This document shows positions 35,297-44,655 of a stretch of DNA of 64,000 bases, piece after piece. Position 1 is the first letter of the stretch, and every line of letters begins with the position of its first letter. The stretch comes from Chitinimonas sp. BJYL2 (GTDB taxonomy: Bacteria > Pseudomonadota > Gammaproteobacteria > Burkholderiales > Chitinimonadaceae): the NCBI RefSeq assembly GCF_027257935.1, contig NZ_JANZKW010000002.1:310001-374000 (forward strand). Reading direction: 5' to 3'. The notes below the pieces were generated by a model. It was not told the origin of the DNA. It saw only the letters and a program-made list of their open reading frames with translations, and did not search any database. The position numbers were made by a program, and so were the translations under genes.

Positions 35297-36529
35297 TTAC
35301 CAATTGCCGCTGCGCTTGTCTTGCGAACGCGCGTGGCCAGCCTTGCCGATCACCTTCCACTTGGCCTGCATGGCCTTGCGCTCCAGCGGGGTTTGCTGGC
35401 TACGGGCGATTTCGCGTTGGAGCTTGTGGTAGTTGAGCAGTCGGTCCGCGTCAATCTGCCCGCGCACCGCGCAACCGGGCTCGTCGTCATGGTGGCAATC
35501 GCGAAAATGGCAGTGCTGCGCCAAGGCTTCGATATCGTCAAACGTGGCGGCCACGCTATCGGCATCCACATCAGGCCGCCAGGTACGCAGGCCCGGTGTG
35601 TCGATGATGCAGGCACCGCCGGGGCACAGGTGCAGCGAACGCGCTGTGGTGGTGTGTCGGCCCCGCCCATCACCGCGCCGCACATCGCCGGTTTGCTGGA
35701 TCGCCGCTTCCAGCAGGGTGTTGGTCAGGGTGGATTTGCCGGCGCCCGACGAGCCCAGCAACACCAGCGTCTGCCCTGCTCCTAACCAAGGCGATAGCTC
35801 CAGCGCCGCCTCGGGCGACTGGCCGTTGATCACATGGATCGGCACACGCCGTGGCAAACGCTGGTGCAGCTCGGCCAGCCGCCCTTCCACATCGGTGCCG
35901 ATATCGGCTTTGCTGAGCACCACTACGCCAAACACCCCGGCCGCTTCGACCAGCGCCAGATAGCGCTCCATCCGGCGCGGGTTGTAATCGTGATCCAGCC
36001 CCATTACTAATAGCGCCGTATCGATATTGCTGGCCAGTGGTTGACGACGGCCATCGTTGGCGCGACGGGCAAGGTGGGTGAAAGGCGTGATCTGGCGGTG
36101 TATCCACCACTCTCCCTGCTCGTGGCACCGCGCGCTGACCCAGTCGCCAACCGCCAACGCCGTGCCGGCGCCGTAGAGCGCATCAGCCAGCGCCGGAAAC
36201 ACTCGGGCTACGTGCTCCGTGGTGCCGTCGTGCAGTTGCAGCCAGTTGCGTTGTACTTCAACAACCCGGAACAGACGGTCTGCCGGGTTGGTTTCCAGCG
36301 CATGCCATTGCGCCATCAAGTGCGTGTTCAGGCCGATGCGCGCAAGCGCAGCGTAGTCATTGTTCGTACTCGTGGTGCTGAAATGCGTATTGCTGGAGTC
36401 GGTATTGCTGGAGTTGGTATCCAATGCAGTCTTCCCGTTCGATATGCCAACACGTGGTTGGCCGAAGCCGGCGCGCGCCAAGGCACGCAGGCAATGCGTA
36501 ACGATGTGGGCGTCGACCAAGACCGGCAA
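35297..36529 (-). CDS. rsgA: Ribosome small-subunit biogenesis GTPase RsgA (with unusual N-terminal extension)
   Basis: A circularly permuted GTPase: G4 SKAD (residues 206-209) precedes G1 GSSGAGKS (259-266) and G3 DTPG (310-313), with a C-terminal zinc knuckle (Cys340, Cys345, Cys353 and a nearby His). An OB-fold region lies about 85-150. RsgA matures the 30S subunit. The listed start gives 410 residues, about 60 more than usual; the extra part contains a Ser/Asn/Thr-rich stretch (residues 39-58) encoded by tandem 15-bp repeats. A TTG at 36424 preceded by GGGAAG could be the true start, removing part of it. No other RsgA is visible in the window. Confidence 0.87.
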   Translation of the reverse strand: MPVLVDAHIVTHCLRALARAGFGQPRVGISNGKTALDTNSSNTDSSNTHFSTTSTNNDYAALARIGLNTHLMAQWHALETNPADRLFRVVEVQRNWLQLHDGTTEHVARVFPALADALYGAGTALAVGDWVSARCHEQGEWWIHRQITPFTHLARRANDGRRQPLASNIDTALLVMGLDHDYNPRRMERYLALVEAAGVFGVVVLSKADIGTDVEGRLAELHQRLPRRVPIHVINGQSPEAALELSPWLGAGQTLVLLGSSGAGKSTLTNTLLEAAIQQTGDVRRGDGRGRHTTTARSLHLCPGGACIIDTPGLRTWRPDVDADSVAATFDDIEALAQHCHFRDCHHDDEPGCAVRGQIDADRLLNYHKLQREIARSQQTPLERKAMQAKWKVIGKAGHARSQDKRSGNW

Positions 36530-36705
36530 CGCGCCGGGCTAGACTGGATCAGGAAGACGCGCGGTCAGCAGCGCATCGGTCAGGCAGAAAAGCAGGTGGC
36601 GTTCAGGCCAGGGCCGACAGGAGGGCAAGATCAAATTTCTTCATGGCGCGACTCCTGTGGATAAATGAAAGAGGCTTCTAGTTTGCTCGCGGCGGTAGCG
36701 TTGCG

Positions 36706-37326
36706 TCAATCCAGACGCAACGCCTGTGGGCCAGCAGATACAGCGGGCCTCAGGTCGGCCGCGGTATCAACGTCACGCAACACACCCGTATCAGCGGTCT
36801 CAACCTGCCAAACAGACTGCCCGGCCAGTACCGCCTTGGCACCGCGGTCGCCCTGCAAGGCCAGCAACGCGTCCCGGTAGCGTGGCGGAAAGCCGACCGG
36901 ATGACCGGGCTGCCCGGCATGGACCGGTTGCACCAGCGCATCGCGTTCACGCAGTGCATCGCGCACCGCGCAAACCGTGGTGAACTGCACCCAGGGCATA
37001 TCGGCCAGTAGTACCAGCCAACCCGGCGCCTCTGCGCTCGCTGCCACACCCGCTGCCAGTGTGTGGCCCATGCCCAGATGCGCATCGGCGCATCCAAGCA
37101 CTATGCAACCACGGCTTGCCAACACAGCGCGCAATGCATCGGTATGCGGATTGTGGTTCGCTGGCAGCAAGGCCAGCACCTGCGGCACGGCGGCCAGCAA
37201 GGTATCGGCGGCGGCCTCGGCCACCCGTCGTCCGTCGGGCAAGGTTTGCAGCAGTTTGTGTTGTACGCCGCTCGGATCAAAACGCTGGCCACGCCCGGCT
37301 GCCAGCAGCAGGCCAACCGGCATCAT
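36706..37326 (-). CDS. mocA: Molybdenum cofactor cytidylyltransferase-like nucleotidyltransferase (MocA type)
   Basis: A 206-residue NTP-transferase domain protein. The signature LLLAAGRGQRFDPSG is at the N-terminus (residues 6-20), with LLADMPWV near 107. MocA adds CMP to molybdopterin to give the dinucleotide cofactor used by xanthine-dehydrogenase-family enzymes, which agrees with its place in an operon with iorA, iorB and xdhC. It overlaps the xdhC stop by 4 bp (ATGA) and is the last gene of the unit. Confidence 0.88.
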   Translation of the reverse strand: MMPVGLLLAAGRGQRFDPSGVQHKLLQTLPDGRRVAEAAADTLLAAVPQVLALLPANHNPHTDALRAVLASRGCIVLGCADAHLGMGHTLAAGVAASAEAPGWLVLLADMPWVQFTTVCAVRDALRERDALVQPVHAGQPGHPVGFPPRYRDALLALQGDRGAKAVLAGQSVWQVETADTGVLRDVDTAADLRPAVSAGPQALRLD

Positions 37327-38318
37327 CGGCGGCTGGCTTCCACATGGTCTTGCACTAGCGCGGGCGGACGCTGTACCACCGTCACGCCGTTTTTCACCGC
37401 GACAATTTCGGCGAGGATGGAGATGGCAATCTCGGCGGGCGTGCGGCTACCCAGGTAAAGGCCAACCGGACCGTGAAGGCGGTCGATCTCGTCGGTAGAC
37501 AGATCAAACAGCGCCAGCCGCTCGCGCCGCGCAGCCGTGTTCTTGCGGGAACCGAGCGCGCCCACATAGAAGGCCGGCGATTTGAGCGCTTCGAGCAGTG
37601 CCATGTCATCGAGCTTGGGGTCATGCGTCAGTGCCACGATGGCCGTGTGGGCATCGGGCTCCATAGCCACCACCACATCGTCGGGCATGCCTTCTTCAAA
37701 CACCACGCCATCCACATCCCAATCGGTGCGGTACTCAAGGCGCGGATCGCAGACATGCACCGCAAAACCCAGGGCCTGCGCCATTTGCGCGGTGATGCGC
37801 GATAACTGGCCGGCGCCGATCAGCAACAGACGCCAGCGAGGACCGAAGATGCTGGTGAAGCGTTCGCCATCAAAGGCCGGTTTGTCGCCGCGCTGCGCCG
37901 GACGCAATGTAATATCCCCGCTTCCTAGGGCAACGACACGCGCGACCAGTTCGTGGCGAGCGGTGGTAGCCAGCATGGTATCGAGCCAATCTGTTGTGCG
38001 CAGCGGTTCGACCAGCAAGCGGAGTGTGCCGCCGCAAGGCAGGCCGAAGCGCGCCGCCTCTTCCTTGCTCACGCCGTAGCGGACAATGCCAGCCTCGGTC
38101 GGCCGCTCGCCGCGGCTGACGCGGCGCACCAAGTCGTCTTCCACGCAGCCGCCGGATACCGAACCCGCCACCGCGCCATCGCCGCGCACAGCCAGCAGCG
38201 AACCCACCGGCCGTGGCGCAGAGCCCCAGGTTTCGACCACGCTGACCAGCCAGACCGGCTCACCGGCCACATACCAGTCGCGCGCTCGCGCCAGCACCTG
38301 TAGATCAAGTGCGTCCAT
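37323..38318 (-). CDS. xdhC: XdhC/CoxI family molybdenum cofactor insertion protein
   Basis: A 331-residue XdhC protein: the N-terminal XdhC_CoxI domain (VETWGSAPRPVGSLLAV and SGSVSGGCVEDDLV, about 28-75) and a C-terminal Rossmann-like domain (RLLLIGAGQLSR, about 165, and LTHDPKLDD). XdhC proteins bind the cofactor and help to sulfurate it and insert it into the apo-enzyme. It shares one base with the iorB stop (TGATG) and overlaps mocA. It should serve the molybdoenzyme encoded just upstream. Confidence 0.93.
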   Translation of the reverse strand: MDALDLQVLARARDWYVAGEPVWLVSVVETWGSAPRPVGSLLAVRGDGAVAGSVSGGCVEDDLVRRVSRGERPTEAGIVRYGVSKEEAARFGLPCGGTLRLLVEPLRTTDWLDTMLATTARHELVARVVALGSGDITLRPAQRGDKPAFDGERFTSIFGPRWRLLLIGAGQLSRITAQMAQALGFAVHVCDPRLEYRTDWDVDGVVFEEGMPDDVVVAMEPDAHTAIVALTHDPKLDDMALLEALKSPAFYVGALGSRKNTAARRERLALFDLSTDEIDRLHGPVGLYLGSRTPAEIAISILAEIVAVKNGVTVVQRPPALVQDHVEASRR

Positions 38319-40486
38319 CAGGCCAGCTTCAGCGGCAGCGTGCTGAGACGTTTGCCGGTGGCGGCCGCCAGCGCGTTGGCCACAGCCGGGGCAATCGGCG
38401 GTACGCCGGGTTCGCCCACGCCGGTGGGTGCTGCGCCACTGGGCAGGATGTGCACTTCGATCCTGGGCATTTCATTGATGCGCAGCATCGGGTAGTCGTG
38501 GAAATTGCTCTGCTCCACCTGACCGCCTTTGAGCGTGATGGCGCTATGCAGGGCGGCGGAGAGACCAAAGCCGATGCCACCTTCCATCTGCGCGCGGATC
38601 ACGTCGGGGTTGATGGCCGTACCGCAATCCACAGCGCAAACCACACGGTCGATGCGGAAGCTGCCGTCGGCCTTCACCGTGACCTCCGCCACTTGGGCCA
38701 CAAAGGTGCCGAACGATTCCACCACCGCCACACCACGACCGCGCTTCTCACCCTTCTTGCCGGGTTTGAGCGGTTTGCTCCAGCCGGCCTTGTCGGCCAC
38801 CAGTTTGAGCACGCCGGCATGGCGTGGGTGCTTGTCGAGCAGGGCCAGACGGAAAGCCACCGGATCGGCCTTAGCGGCAAGAGCGGCCTCATCGATGAGT
38901 GTCTCAACCGCAAAGCCCGTGTGCGTATGGCCCACCGAGCGCCACCACAGCACCGGTACGGCTTTTTTGGGCGAGTGGAGGTCTACACGCAGGTTCGGCA
39001 CGTGGTAAGGAAGATTGGCCGCACCTTCCACCGAGGTCGCATCCACACCGTTCTTGACCATGAAGCCTTCAAACGCGGTGCCAGTAATGATGCTCTGGCC
39101 AACAATGCGCTGCCGCCAGCCGATCAACTTGCCCTGTGCATCCAGTGCCGCTTCGGCCTCATGCAGATACATGGGGCGGTAGTAGCCGCCGCGCATATCG
39201 TCCTCGCGCGTCCACACCATTTTGACCGGGGCCTTGCCGCCAATCGCTTTGACGATGCGAGCGCATTCGATCACGAAGTCCGAGGCCGGATTGGCGCGGC
39301 GACCAAAGCTGCCACCTGCGTACAGCGTGTTGATCTTGACCTGCTCGGGCTTGAGGCCGAACACAGCAGCAATCGCCCCCTGATCAAAAGTATGGAACTG
39401 CTCGCCATTCCAGACTTCGACACCTTCCTTGCCCAGGCTGATGACGCAGTTAAGTGGCTCCATCGCGGCATGGGCCAGATAGGGGAATTCGTAGACGGCG
39501 CGCACCACTTTGGCGGCTTTGGCAAATGCCGCATCGGGCTCGCCCTGCAGGTTTGCGACCGCGCCGGGTTGCTTGAGTAGCGCTGTATATTCGTCACGCA
39601 GCTCGCTGCTGCCCTGCTGGATCGCGCCACTTTCGTCCCAATCGAGCTTGAGTGCATCGCGGCCTTTCTTGGCGGCCCAGAATCCCTTGGCCAGCACAGC
39701 CACACCCGATTCGATGGTGACGACATCGACCACGCCCTTCACGGCCTTGGCGGCGCTCGCATCCACGCCGCGCAGCTTGGCACCAAAGCGCGGCGGGTGG
39801 GCAACCACGGCGGTGAGCATGCCGGGCAGATTGATGTCCTGGGTGAAAACGGCCTTGCCGTTGACCTTGTCCGCGCTATCGCGACGCGACAGCTTTTGCT
39901 TGCCCACCAAGGTGAAGTCCTTGGGGTCTTTGAGTTTGACCTCCTTGGGCGCCTGTAGCGTGGACGCTGTAGCAACTAGTTCACCGAAGCGCGCTTTGCG
40001 ACCACTGGGCGCGTGGGTAACCACGCCTGCTTTCACACTGATTTCTGCGGCAGGCACGCCCCAATCCTTGGCCGCCGCGGCCACCAGCAGCGCACGCGCA
40101 CTGGCACCCGCCTGACGCAATTGCATCCAGGAATTGGCCATGGCCGAGCTGCCACCCGTGCCCTGTATCGGCCCCCAGTTCAAGTTGTTGTAAACAGCCG
40201 CGTTGGCGGGTGCACCTTCTACGCGCACGGTTTGCCAGTCGGCATCCAACTCTTCGGCAAGGATGGTGGCCAACCCGGTGTAGGTGCCCTGCCCCATTTC
40301 CAGATGCTTGGAGAGCACGGTCACCGAGTCGTCACTACCAATACGTACGAAAGCATTGGGCACAGCCGTGGCGGGCATGGCTGCCGCACGTAGACGGCCG
40401 CCTGGGGTGAACTGGAAACCGATCAGCAGCGCGCTGGCAGCGCCCGCCTTGAGCAGATCGCGGCGGGAGAGTTCGGGCGAGTTCAT
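38318..40486 (-). CDS. iorB: Molybdopterin-binding aldehyde/isoquinoline-oxidoreductase large subunit (IorB-like)
   Basis: A 722-residue subunit of the xanthine oxidase family, IorB branch. A twin-arginine signal (SRRDLLKAG, residues 7-15) means that it is folded and cofactor-loaded before export to the periplasm. Cofactor-binding segments include [32 protein letters not shown] and the C-terminal [14 protein letters not shown] with the catalytic Glu. It forms a two-subunit enzyme with IorA, downstream of which electrons usually go to a c-type cytochrome; no such cytochrome gene is adjacent. The substrate may be an aldehyde or an N-heterocycle; sequence alone cannot decide. Confidence 0.9.
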   Translation of the reverse strand: MNSPELSRRDLLKAGAASALLIGFQFTPGGRLRAAAMPATAVPNAFVRIGSDDSVTVLSKHLEMGQGTYTGLATILAEELDADWQTVRVEGAPANAAVYNNLNWGPIQGTGGSSAMANSWMQLRQAGASARALLVAAAAKDWGVPAAEISVKAGVVTHAPSGRKARFGELVATASTLQAPKEVKLKDPKDFTLVGKQKLSRRDSADKVNGKAVFTQDINLPGMLTAVVAHPPRFGAKLRGVDASAAKAVKGVVDVVTIESGVAVLAKGFWAAKKGRDALKLDWDESGAIQQGSSELRDEYTALLKQPGAVANLQGEPDAAFAKAAKVVRAVYEFPYLAHAAMEPLNCVISLGKEGVEVWNGEQFHTFDQGAIAAVFGLKPEQVKINTLYAGGSFGRRANPASDFVIECARIVKAIGGKAPVKMVWTREDDMRGGYYRPMYLHEAEAALDAQGKLIGWRQRIVGQSIITGTAFEGFMVKNGVDATSVEGAANLPYHVPNLRVDLHSPKKAVPVLWWRSVGHTHTGFAVETLIDEAALAAKADPVAFRLALLDKHPRHAGVLKLVADKAGWSKPLKPGKKGEKRGRGVAVVESFGTFVAQVAEVTVKADGSFRIDRVVCAVDCGTAINPDVIRAQMEGGIGFGLSAALHSAITLKGGQVEQSNFHDYPMLRINEMPRIEVHILPSGAAPTGVGEPGVPPIAPAVANALAAATGKRLSTLPLKLA

Positions 40487-40489
40487 GGC

Positions 40490-40972
40490 TTAGCCCTCCA
40501 TCTTTTCGCTGGTTTTGCCGGCCATGATGCTGGAGGCCTCATGGATTGCGGCGCGGATGCGGTGATAGGTGGCGCAACGACACACATTGCCGGCCATGGC
40601 GGCGTCGATATCGGCATCAGTCGGCTTGGCATTTTTGGCCAGCAAGGCCGAAGCCGACATGATCTGCCCCGACTGGCAGTAGCCGCACTGAACGACATCC
40701 AGCTTGCGCCAGGCCGCTTGGACGGCGCGGCCAGCCTTGCCGTTCAGGCCTTCAATCGTGGTGATCTTCGCCTTGCCAACGGCCGATACCGGCATGCTGC
40801 ATGCGCGCGCCGGCTGCCCATCGAGCCAGACTGTACAGGCGCCACACAGGGCCATGCCACAACCGTATTTGGTGCCGGTATGGCCCAGCTCGTCGCGCAG
40901 GACCCATAGCAAAGGGGTATCGGGTTCGACATCGACCTGAACGGTCTTGCCGTTGACGTTGAGTGCAGTCAT
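40490..40972 (-). CDS. iorA: [2Fe-2S] subunit of the IorAB molybdo-hydroxylase
   Basis: A 160-residue two-cluster iron-sulfur subunit. The plant-type ferredoxin cluster uses the CGMALCGAC motif and a later Cys (about residues 38-58), and the C-terminal helical cluster uses CGYCQSG and CRCATY (about 96-133). It passes electrons from the molybdopterin subunit. It has no signal peptide, so it presumably hitch-hikes with IorB through the Tat system. First gene of the iorA-iorB-xdhC-mocA operon, 3 bp before iorB. Confidence 0.94.
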   Translation of the reverse strand: MTALNVNGKTVQVDVEPDTPLLWVLRDELGHTGTKYGCGMALCGACTVWLDGQPARACSMPVSAVGKAKITTIEGLNGKAGRAVQAAWRKLDVVQCGYCQSGQIMSASALLAKNAKPTDADIDAAMAGNVCRCATYHRIRAAIHEASSIMAGKTSEKMEG

Positions 40973-41096
40973 TGCTTGCTCCGTGGCTGGCTGATCCGGA
41001 ATCGGTTTGCTGGCTAACCGAAACAGTATTGGCGACCAGACGGCGGATGCAAACTGTGATGAGACAAGCGGTGCAATATGGAGATGAAGTGCACCT

Positions 41097-41166
41097 TAGG
41101 GTGCAATAAAGCCCAGGCCGCATTGCACCGGATGACGTTAGCGGCCTTGGGCCTTATTGCACCCTA
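41097..41166. repeat. Intergenic inverted-repeat element, copy 2
   Basis: Ends TAGGGTGCAATAA and TTATTGCACCCTA are exact complements, continuing as AGCCCAGGCCGC and its near complement GCGGCCTTGGGC, a stem of about 25 bp with one mismatch and one bulge. The loop holds ATTGCACCGG. It lies between iorA and maiA and could fold in RNA. Confidence 0.85.
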
Positions 41167-41172
41167 CTCTGT

Positions 41173-41820
41173 CTATTCCGCATCGGGCTGTTTGGCGGGT
41201 TGGGTGTCCGCAAAGGCGGGCAAGGTCATCAGGTGGGCATCAATGGCGACAATGTGCGGATACGGCGTCAAATCCAGCTTGAAGCGGCGCGCGTTGAACA
41301 CCTGCGGCACCAGGCAGATATCGGCCAGACTCACCGCATCGCCCACGCAAAAGCGCAGGCTGCCCAAACGGGCCAGCTCGGCCTCAATGCCGGCAAAGCC
41401 CACGGCGATCCAATGGCGATACCAATCGTCCGCTGACTCCTGACTCACACCCAAGGTGCCCTTGAGGTATTGGAGCACGCGCAGATTGTTGATGGGATGG
41501 ATATCGCAGGCAATGGCATAAGCCAGTGAACGGGCTTGGGTTCTTGCGAGCAGGTCGGCAGGCAGCAACGGTGGCTGCGGGTAACGCTCCTCCAGATACT
41601 CGCAGATCGCCAGCGACTGGCTCACTGTCGCGCCGTCATCGACCAGCGCGGGGATAAGGCCTTGCGGATTTACAGCATGGTAATCGGCACTGTGCTGCTG
41701 TCCGCCATCCTTCAGCAGGTGAACGGGAACAGCCGTGTAATCCAAGCCTTTGATTGCCATGGCAATACGGGCACGCCAAGCAGCGGATGAGCGGAAATAG
41801 GTGTAGAGGGTGCGGGTCAT
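41173..41820 (-). CDS. maiA: Maleylacetoacetate isomerase
   Basis: A 215-residue zeta-class glutathione S-transferase. The N-terminal thioredoxin fold has the RSSAAWRARIA catalytic motif (residues 10-20) and NPQGLIPALVDDG (about 49-61); the C-terminal part has the zeta-class SLAYAIACDIHPINNLRVLQYL helix (about 97-118). It isomerises maleylacetoacetate to fumarylacetoacetate with glutathione in tyrosine breakdown. It overlaps the binding-protein gene by 4 bp and is the last gene of the leftward cluster containing fahA, phhA and hppD. Confidence 0.94.
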   Translation of the reverse strand: MTRTLYTYFRSSAAWRARIAMAIKGLDYTAVPVHLLKDGGQQHSADYHAVNPQGLIPALVDDGATVSQSLAICEYLEERYPQPPLLPADLLARTQARSLAYAIACDIHPINNLRVLQYLKGTLGVSQESADDWYRHWIAVGFAGIEAELARLGSLRFCVGDAVSLADICLVPQVFNARRFKLDLTPYPHIVAIDAHLMTLPAFADTQPAKQPDAE

Positions 41821-42569
41821 GGGTTACGGTATTTCTGAAAGATACGGTCTAGTTCACCGCTGGCGTTCAATTGGCCCAGGCCTTTGGCCAAGCGCTCTGC
41901 AGTGCCGGCTGGCAGCTTGCGGCTCACCCAGAACCAGATGGGTCGCTCGTTGAACACGGTGGGCAGTATGCGTAGTTCATGGTTGAAGCCGTGTTCCAGC
42001 AGCAGGTGCGCCAAGGTCAGATCGTTCATATAGAAGTAACGGGCGCGGCCGCCCGCCACTTTGCGCAGGGCCGCCAAGGCATCGCTGCTCTCATCATCCA
42101 CCCGTATACCTTGGGCACGCAGCTGATCGACATAACCCGCGCCACGGTAGGTGGTAACGAGCGCCCCGCTATCGCGCAACTGCGCGATGTTGGCGACCTC
42201 CAGCGGATCGTTGACGCGGCCAACTACTTGCTCCCGCACCTTGTACACCGGCGTCGGCAGCCGGATCGCCACCTCATTGCGCCGTGGCGAATCCAGCAGG
42301 GCACACGCCACGCCTATCTGGCCTAACTCCAGCCCGCGCTCAATCAGAAGCATGGATCGGGGCCGGTTCACGTCGATGAACTGTATACCCGGGTCCTGTC
42401 GCTCCATCGCCCTGAGTACATCAGGACAGATGCCGCTGGCTTTGCCCTGATCAAATATGTACTTGGGCGGTACGCTCTCTTGCGCCCCCACGGTAATCAC
42501 CAACTCGGCCGCACATAAGCACGGCACAAGCAGGGTGAACACCATGCTTGCCATCCAGCTTGTCTTCAT
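41817..42569 (-). CDS. Periplasmic solute-binding protein (family 3-like)
   Basis: A 250-residue exported protein: signal peptide (about 1-20, cleaved after CAA) followed by a two-lobe amino-acid-binding-like domain (ITVGAQESVPPKYIFDQGKASGICPDVLRAM at the N-terminus). No permease or ATPase gene is beside it. It is translationally coupled to maiA (ATGA) and sits between fahA and maiA in the phenylalanine/tyrosine degradation cluster. It could deliver an aromatic amino acid or act as a sensor, but this is inference from context. Confidence 0.75.
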   Translation of the reverse strand: MKTSWMASMVFTLLVPCLCAAELVITVGAQESVPPKYIFDQGKASGICPDVLRAMERQDPGIQFIDVNRPRSMLLIERGLELGQIGVACALLDSPRRNEVAIRLPTPVYKVREQVVGRVNDPLEVANIAQLRDSGALVTTYRGAGYVDQLRAQGIRVDDESSDALAALRKVAGGRARYFYMNDLTLAHLLLEHGFNHELRILPTVFNERPIWFWVSRKLPAGTAERLAKGLGQLNASGELDRIFQKYRNP

Positions 42570-42657
42570 CGCCCATCTCGTTCTTGGTTTGGTCTGCGTT
42601 TTATGTACTGCTTTTGTTCATTTTATATTCGCAGACCTGTGCAGGCGATGGCGACAA

Positions 42658-43635
42658 TCAGGACAAACGGACAGTCTGCTCGATACTGCCGAAAATCGAC
42701 TGGCCCTTGGCGTCCCACATATCGATCTTCACCGTATCGCCGGCCTTAAGGAACGGCGTGGTGGGGGCGCCGTCATCAATGGTTTCGATCATGCGGACTT
42801 CGGCCAGGCAGCAGGAACCCCGCGAGCGATCCTTGTTCGAGATCGTGCCCGAACCGACGATGGAGCCGGCACCGAGCTTGCGCGTACGCGCCAGATGGGC
42901 GATCAGATCAGCGTGGCTAAAGGTCATCTCTTCGCCGGCGTTGGGCTCGCCCAGCCAGATGTCGTTGATCCATGTCCGCAAGGGCAAGTGCAAGCGGTTG
43001 TCGTGCCAGTGGCCCTCCAGCTCATCGGGGGTGACCGCCACGGGCGAAAAGGCGCTGGCAGGCTTGGAGAGCACAAAGCCAAAGCCCTTGGCCAGCTCGT
43101 TCGGGATCAGGTTGCGCAGGCTCACATCGTTGACCAGCATGACGAGCCGGATATGGCTGGCCGCCTGAACCGGGGTAACGCCGATCGGCACATCATCGGT
43201 AATCACAGCCACCTCGGCTTCCAGATCCGTGCCCCAAGCTTCATCACGAATCGTGATCGGATCGCGCGCGCCCAGCATGTCGTCCGAGCCGCCCTGGTAC
43301 ATCAGCGGGTCGGTGTAGAACGACGGCGGCATCTCGGCACCACGTGCCTTGCGCACAAGTTCAACATGGTTCAAATACGCCGAGCCATCGACCCATTGAT
43401 AAGCACGAGGCAAGGGTGCGGCGCAGTCAGCCGGATCAAATGGCTGGGCATCCGCCAAGGTGCCGGCGTTGAGCGCATCGCTGACGTCGCGCAGGTGGAT
43501 GACGACGTTGGCCCAGTCGTCGAGCGCGGCTTGCATGGTCGCGGCGATTTGCGGCACGGCTATGCAGCGGCTCAGATCGCGGCTGACGACGACAAGGCGA
43601 CCATCGCGGCCGTGTTTGAGTGAGGCGAGTTTCAT
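42658..43635 (-). CDS. fahA: Fumarylacetoacetate hydrolase family protein (fumarylacetoacetase)
   Basis: A 325-residue FAH-fold protein of the bacterial type. The metal-binding Asp/Glu region is seen in TDLEAEVAVITDD (about residues 135-147) and the SIVGSGTISNKD segment near 260 is conserved in bacterial fumarylacetoacetases. It splits fumarylacetoacetate into fumarate and acetoacetate, the last step of tyrosine catabolism. Placement with maiA, phhA and hppD supports this rather than a generic FAH role. It lies 116 bp after phhA. Confidence 0.9.
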   Translation of the reverse strand: MKLASLKHGRDGRLVVVSRDLSRCIAVPQIAATMQAALDDWANVVIHLRDVSDALNAGTLADAQPFDPADCAAPLPRAYQWVDGSAYLNHVELVRKARGAEMPPSFYTDPLMYQGGSDDMLGARDPITIRDEAWGTDLEAEVAVITDDVPIGVTPVQAASHIRLVMLVNDVSLRNLIPNELAKGFGFVLSKPASAFSPVAVTPDELEGHWHDNRLHLPLRTWINDIWLGEPNAGEEMTFSHADLIAHLARTRKLGAGSIVGSGTISNKDRSRGSCCLAEVRMIETIDDGAPTTPFLKAGDTVKIDMWDAKGQSIFGSIEQTVRLS

Positions 43636-43751
43636 GCCTTTTCCTTTTGCTTGTTCTTGCGGCTCACCGCACGAAATTCCAAATCATCGGGTGTTAAGCC
43701 CCTCTCCCACTGGGAGAAGGAACTTGCATCGCTTTGAATTCAGGTCGCTGT

Positions 43752-44648
43752 TTACCGTTTCGCGGCGTGATAAGCGCCCGTCCCGCGATGCAGCACCTCA
43801 TCCGTTTCCAGCAAATCCCCCGGCTGCATTTCCGGCTGTGACTGAATCCGCGCGTACACCGGGGCAAAGTCAATCCGGTCCAGTTCCAGCAACTCGTCCA
43901 GATCGTCGAGCACGAAATACACTTCCTGGAAATCGTCGATTCGGTAGTTGGTGCGCATCACCCGTTCCAGCTCGAAGCGGATGCGGTTGGGCGAGGCATC
44001 GTCGGTGCAGAAGATGCTTTCGGTATAGGACGAGGCAATCCCAGCGCCATACAGGCGCAAACCATTGGCTTGTCGTACCAGACCAAACTCCACCGTGTAC
44101 CAGTAAACCCGTGCGAGCTGCTTTAGCATGCCCAGCTGCTGCGCGCGCAAGCCCCCCTTGCCATAAGCCTGAATATAGTCGGCAAACACCGGGTTCATGA
44201 GCATGGGCACATGGCCGAACACATCATGGAACACGTCGGGCTCTTCGATGTAATCCAGCTCGAAGGGCTTGCGGATGAAGTTGCCCGCCGGGAAGCGGCG
44301 ATTGGCCAGATGGTCGAAAAACACATCGTCGGGCACCAGGCCCGGCACGGCGACCACCTGCCAGCCCGTCTTGGCCATTAGCACCTGGCTGAGTTTGCGG
44401 AAGTCCGGAATCTCCTCCGGTCCCATGGGCAGATTGCGCATACCCTCCACAAAGGCATCGCAGGCACGGTTCTCCAGCAGCTTGATCTGGCGCTCGTACA
44501 GCGTCTTCCAGACGGCGTGTTCCTCTGCCGTGTAGTTGGCCCAGCCCTGGTCGATGGTCCAATCGGGACTGGGCGGTGCCATATCGCCCGCGGCCAAGCC
44601 ATGCTTGATCTTCTCGGTCGCCGGCGCGTCGGTGGTGTAGGTGTTCAT
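43752..44648 (-). CDS. phhA: Phenylalanine 4-monooxygenase
   Basis: A 298-residue monomeric-type aromatic amino acid hydroxylase. The iron ligands are His141 and His146 (HDVFGH) and Glu187 (TVEFGL). It converts phenylalanine to tyrosine with tetrahydropterin and oxygen. The start at MNTYTTDAP (44648) is chosen because it begins 7 bp after the preceding VOC gene; an in-frame ATG at 44693 would overlap that gene. The pterin recycling gene phhB is not adjacent, though it usually accompanies phhA. Confidence 0.96.
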   Translation of the reverse strand: MNTYTTDAPATEKIKHGLAAGDMAPPSPDWTIDQGWANYTAEEHAVWKTLYERQIKLLENRACDAFVEGMRNLPMGPEEIPDFRKLSQVLMAKTGWQVVAVPGLVPDDVFFDHLANRRFPAGNFIRKPFELDYIEEPDVFHDVFGHVPMLMNPVFADYIQAYGKGGLRAQQLGMLKQLARVYWYTVEFGLVRQANGLRLYGAGIASSYTESIFCTDDASPNRIRFELERVMRTNYRIDDFQEVYFVLDDLDELLELDRIDFAPVYARIQSQPEMQPGDLLETDEVLHRGTGAYHAAKR

Positions 44649-44655
44649 AGCCGGC

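Noticed and set aside
38309-39580. 423-codon frame opposite iorB
   Set aside because: Antisense to a well-supported molybdopterin-binding subunit; no recognisable protein.
43690-43740. Short CTCTCCCACTGGGAGA-like inverted repeat between fahA and phhA
   Set aside because: Only a 6-7 bp stem without a T-run; too weak to call a terminator or repeat element.
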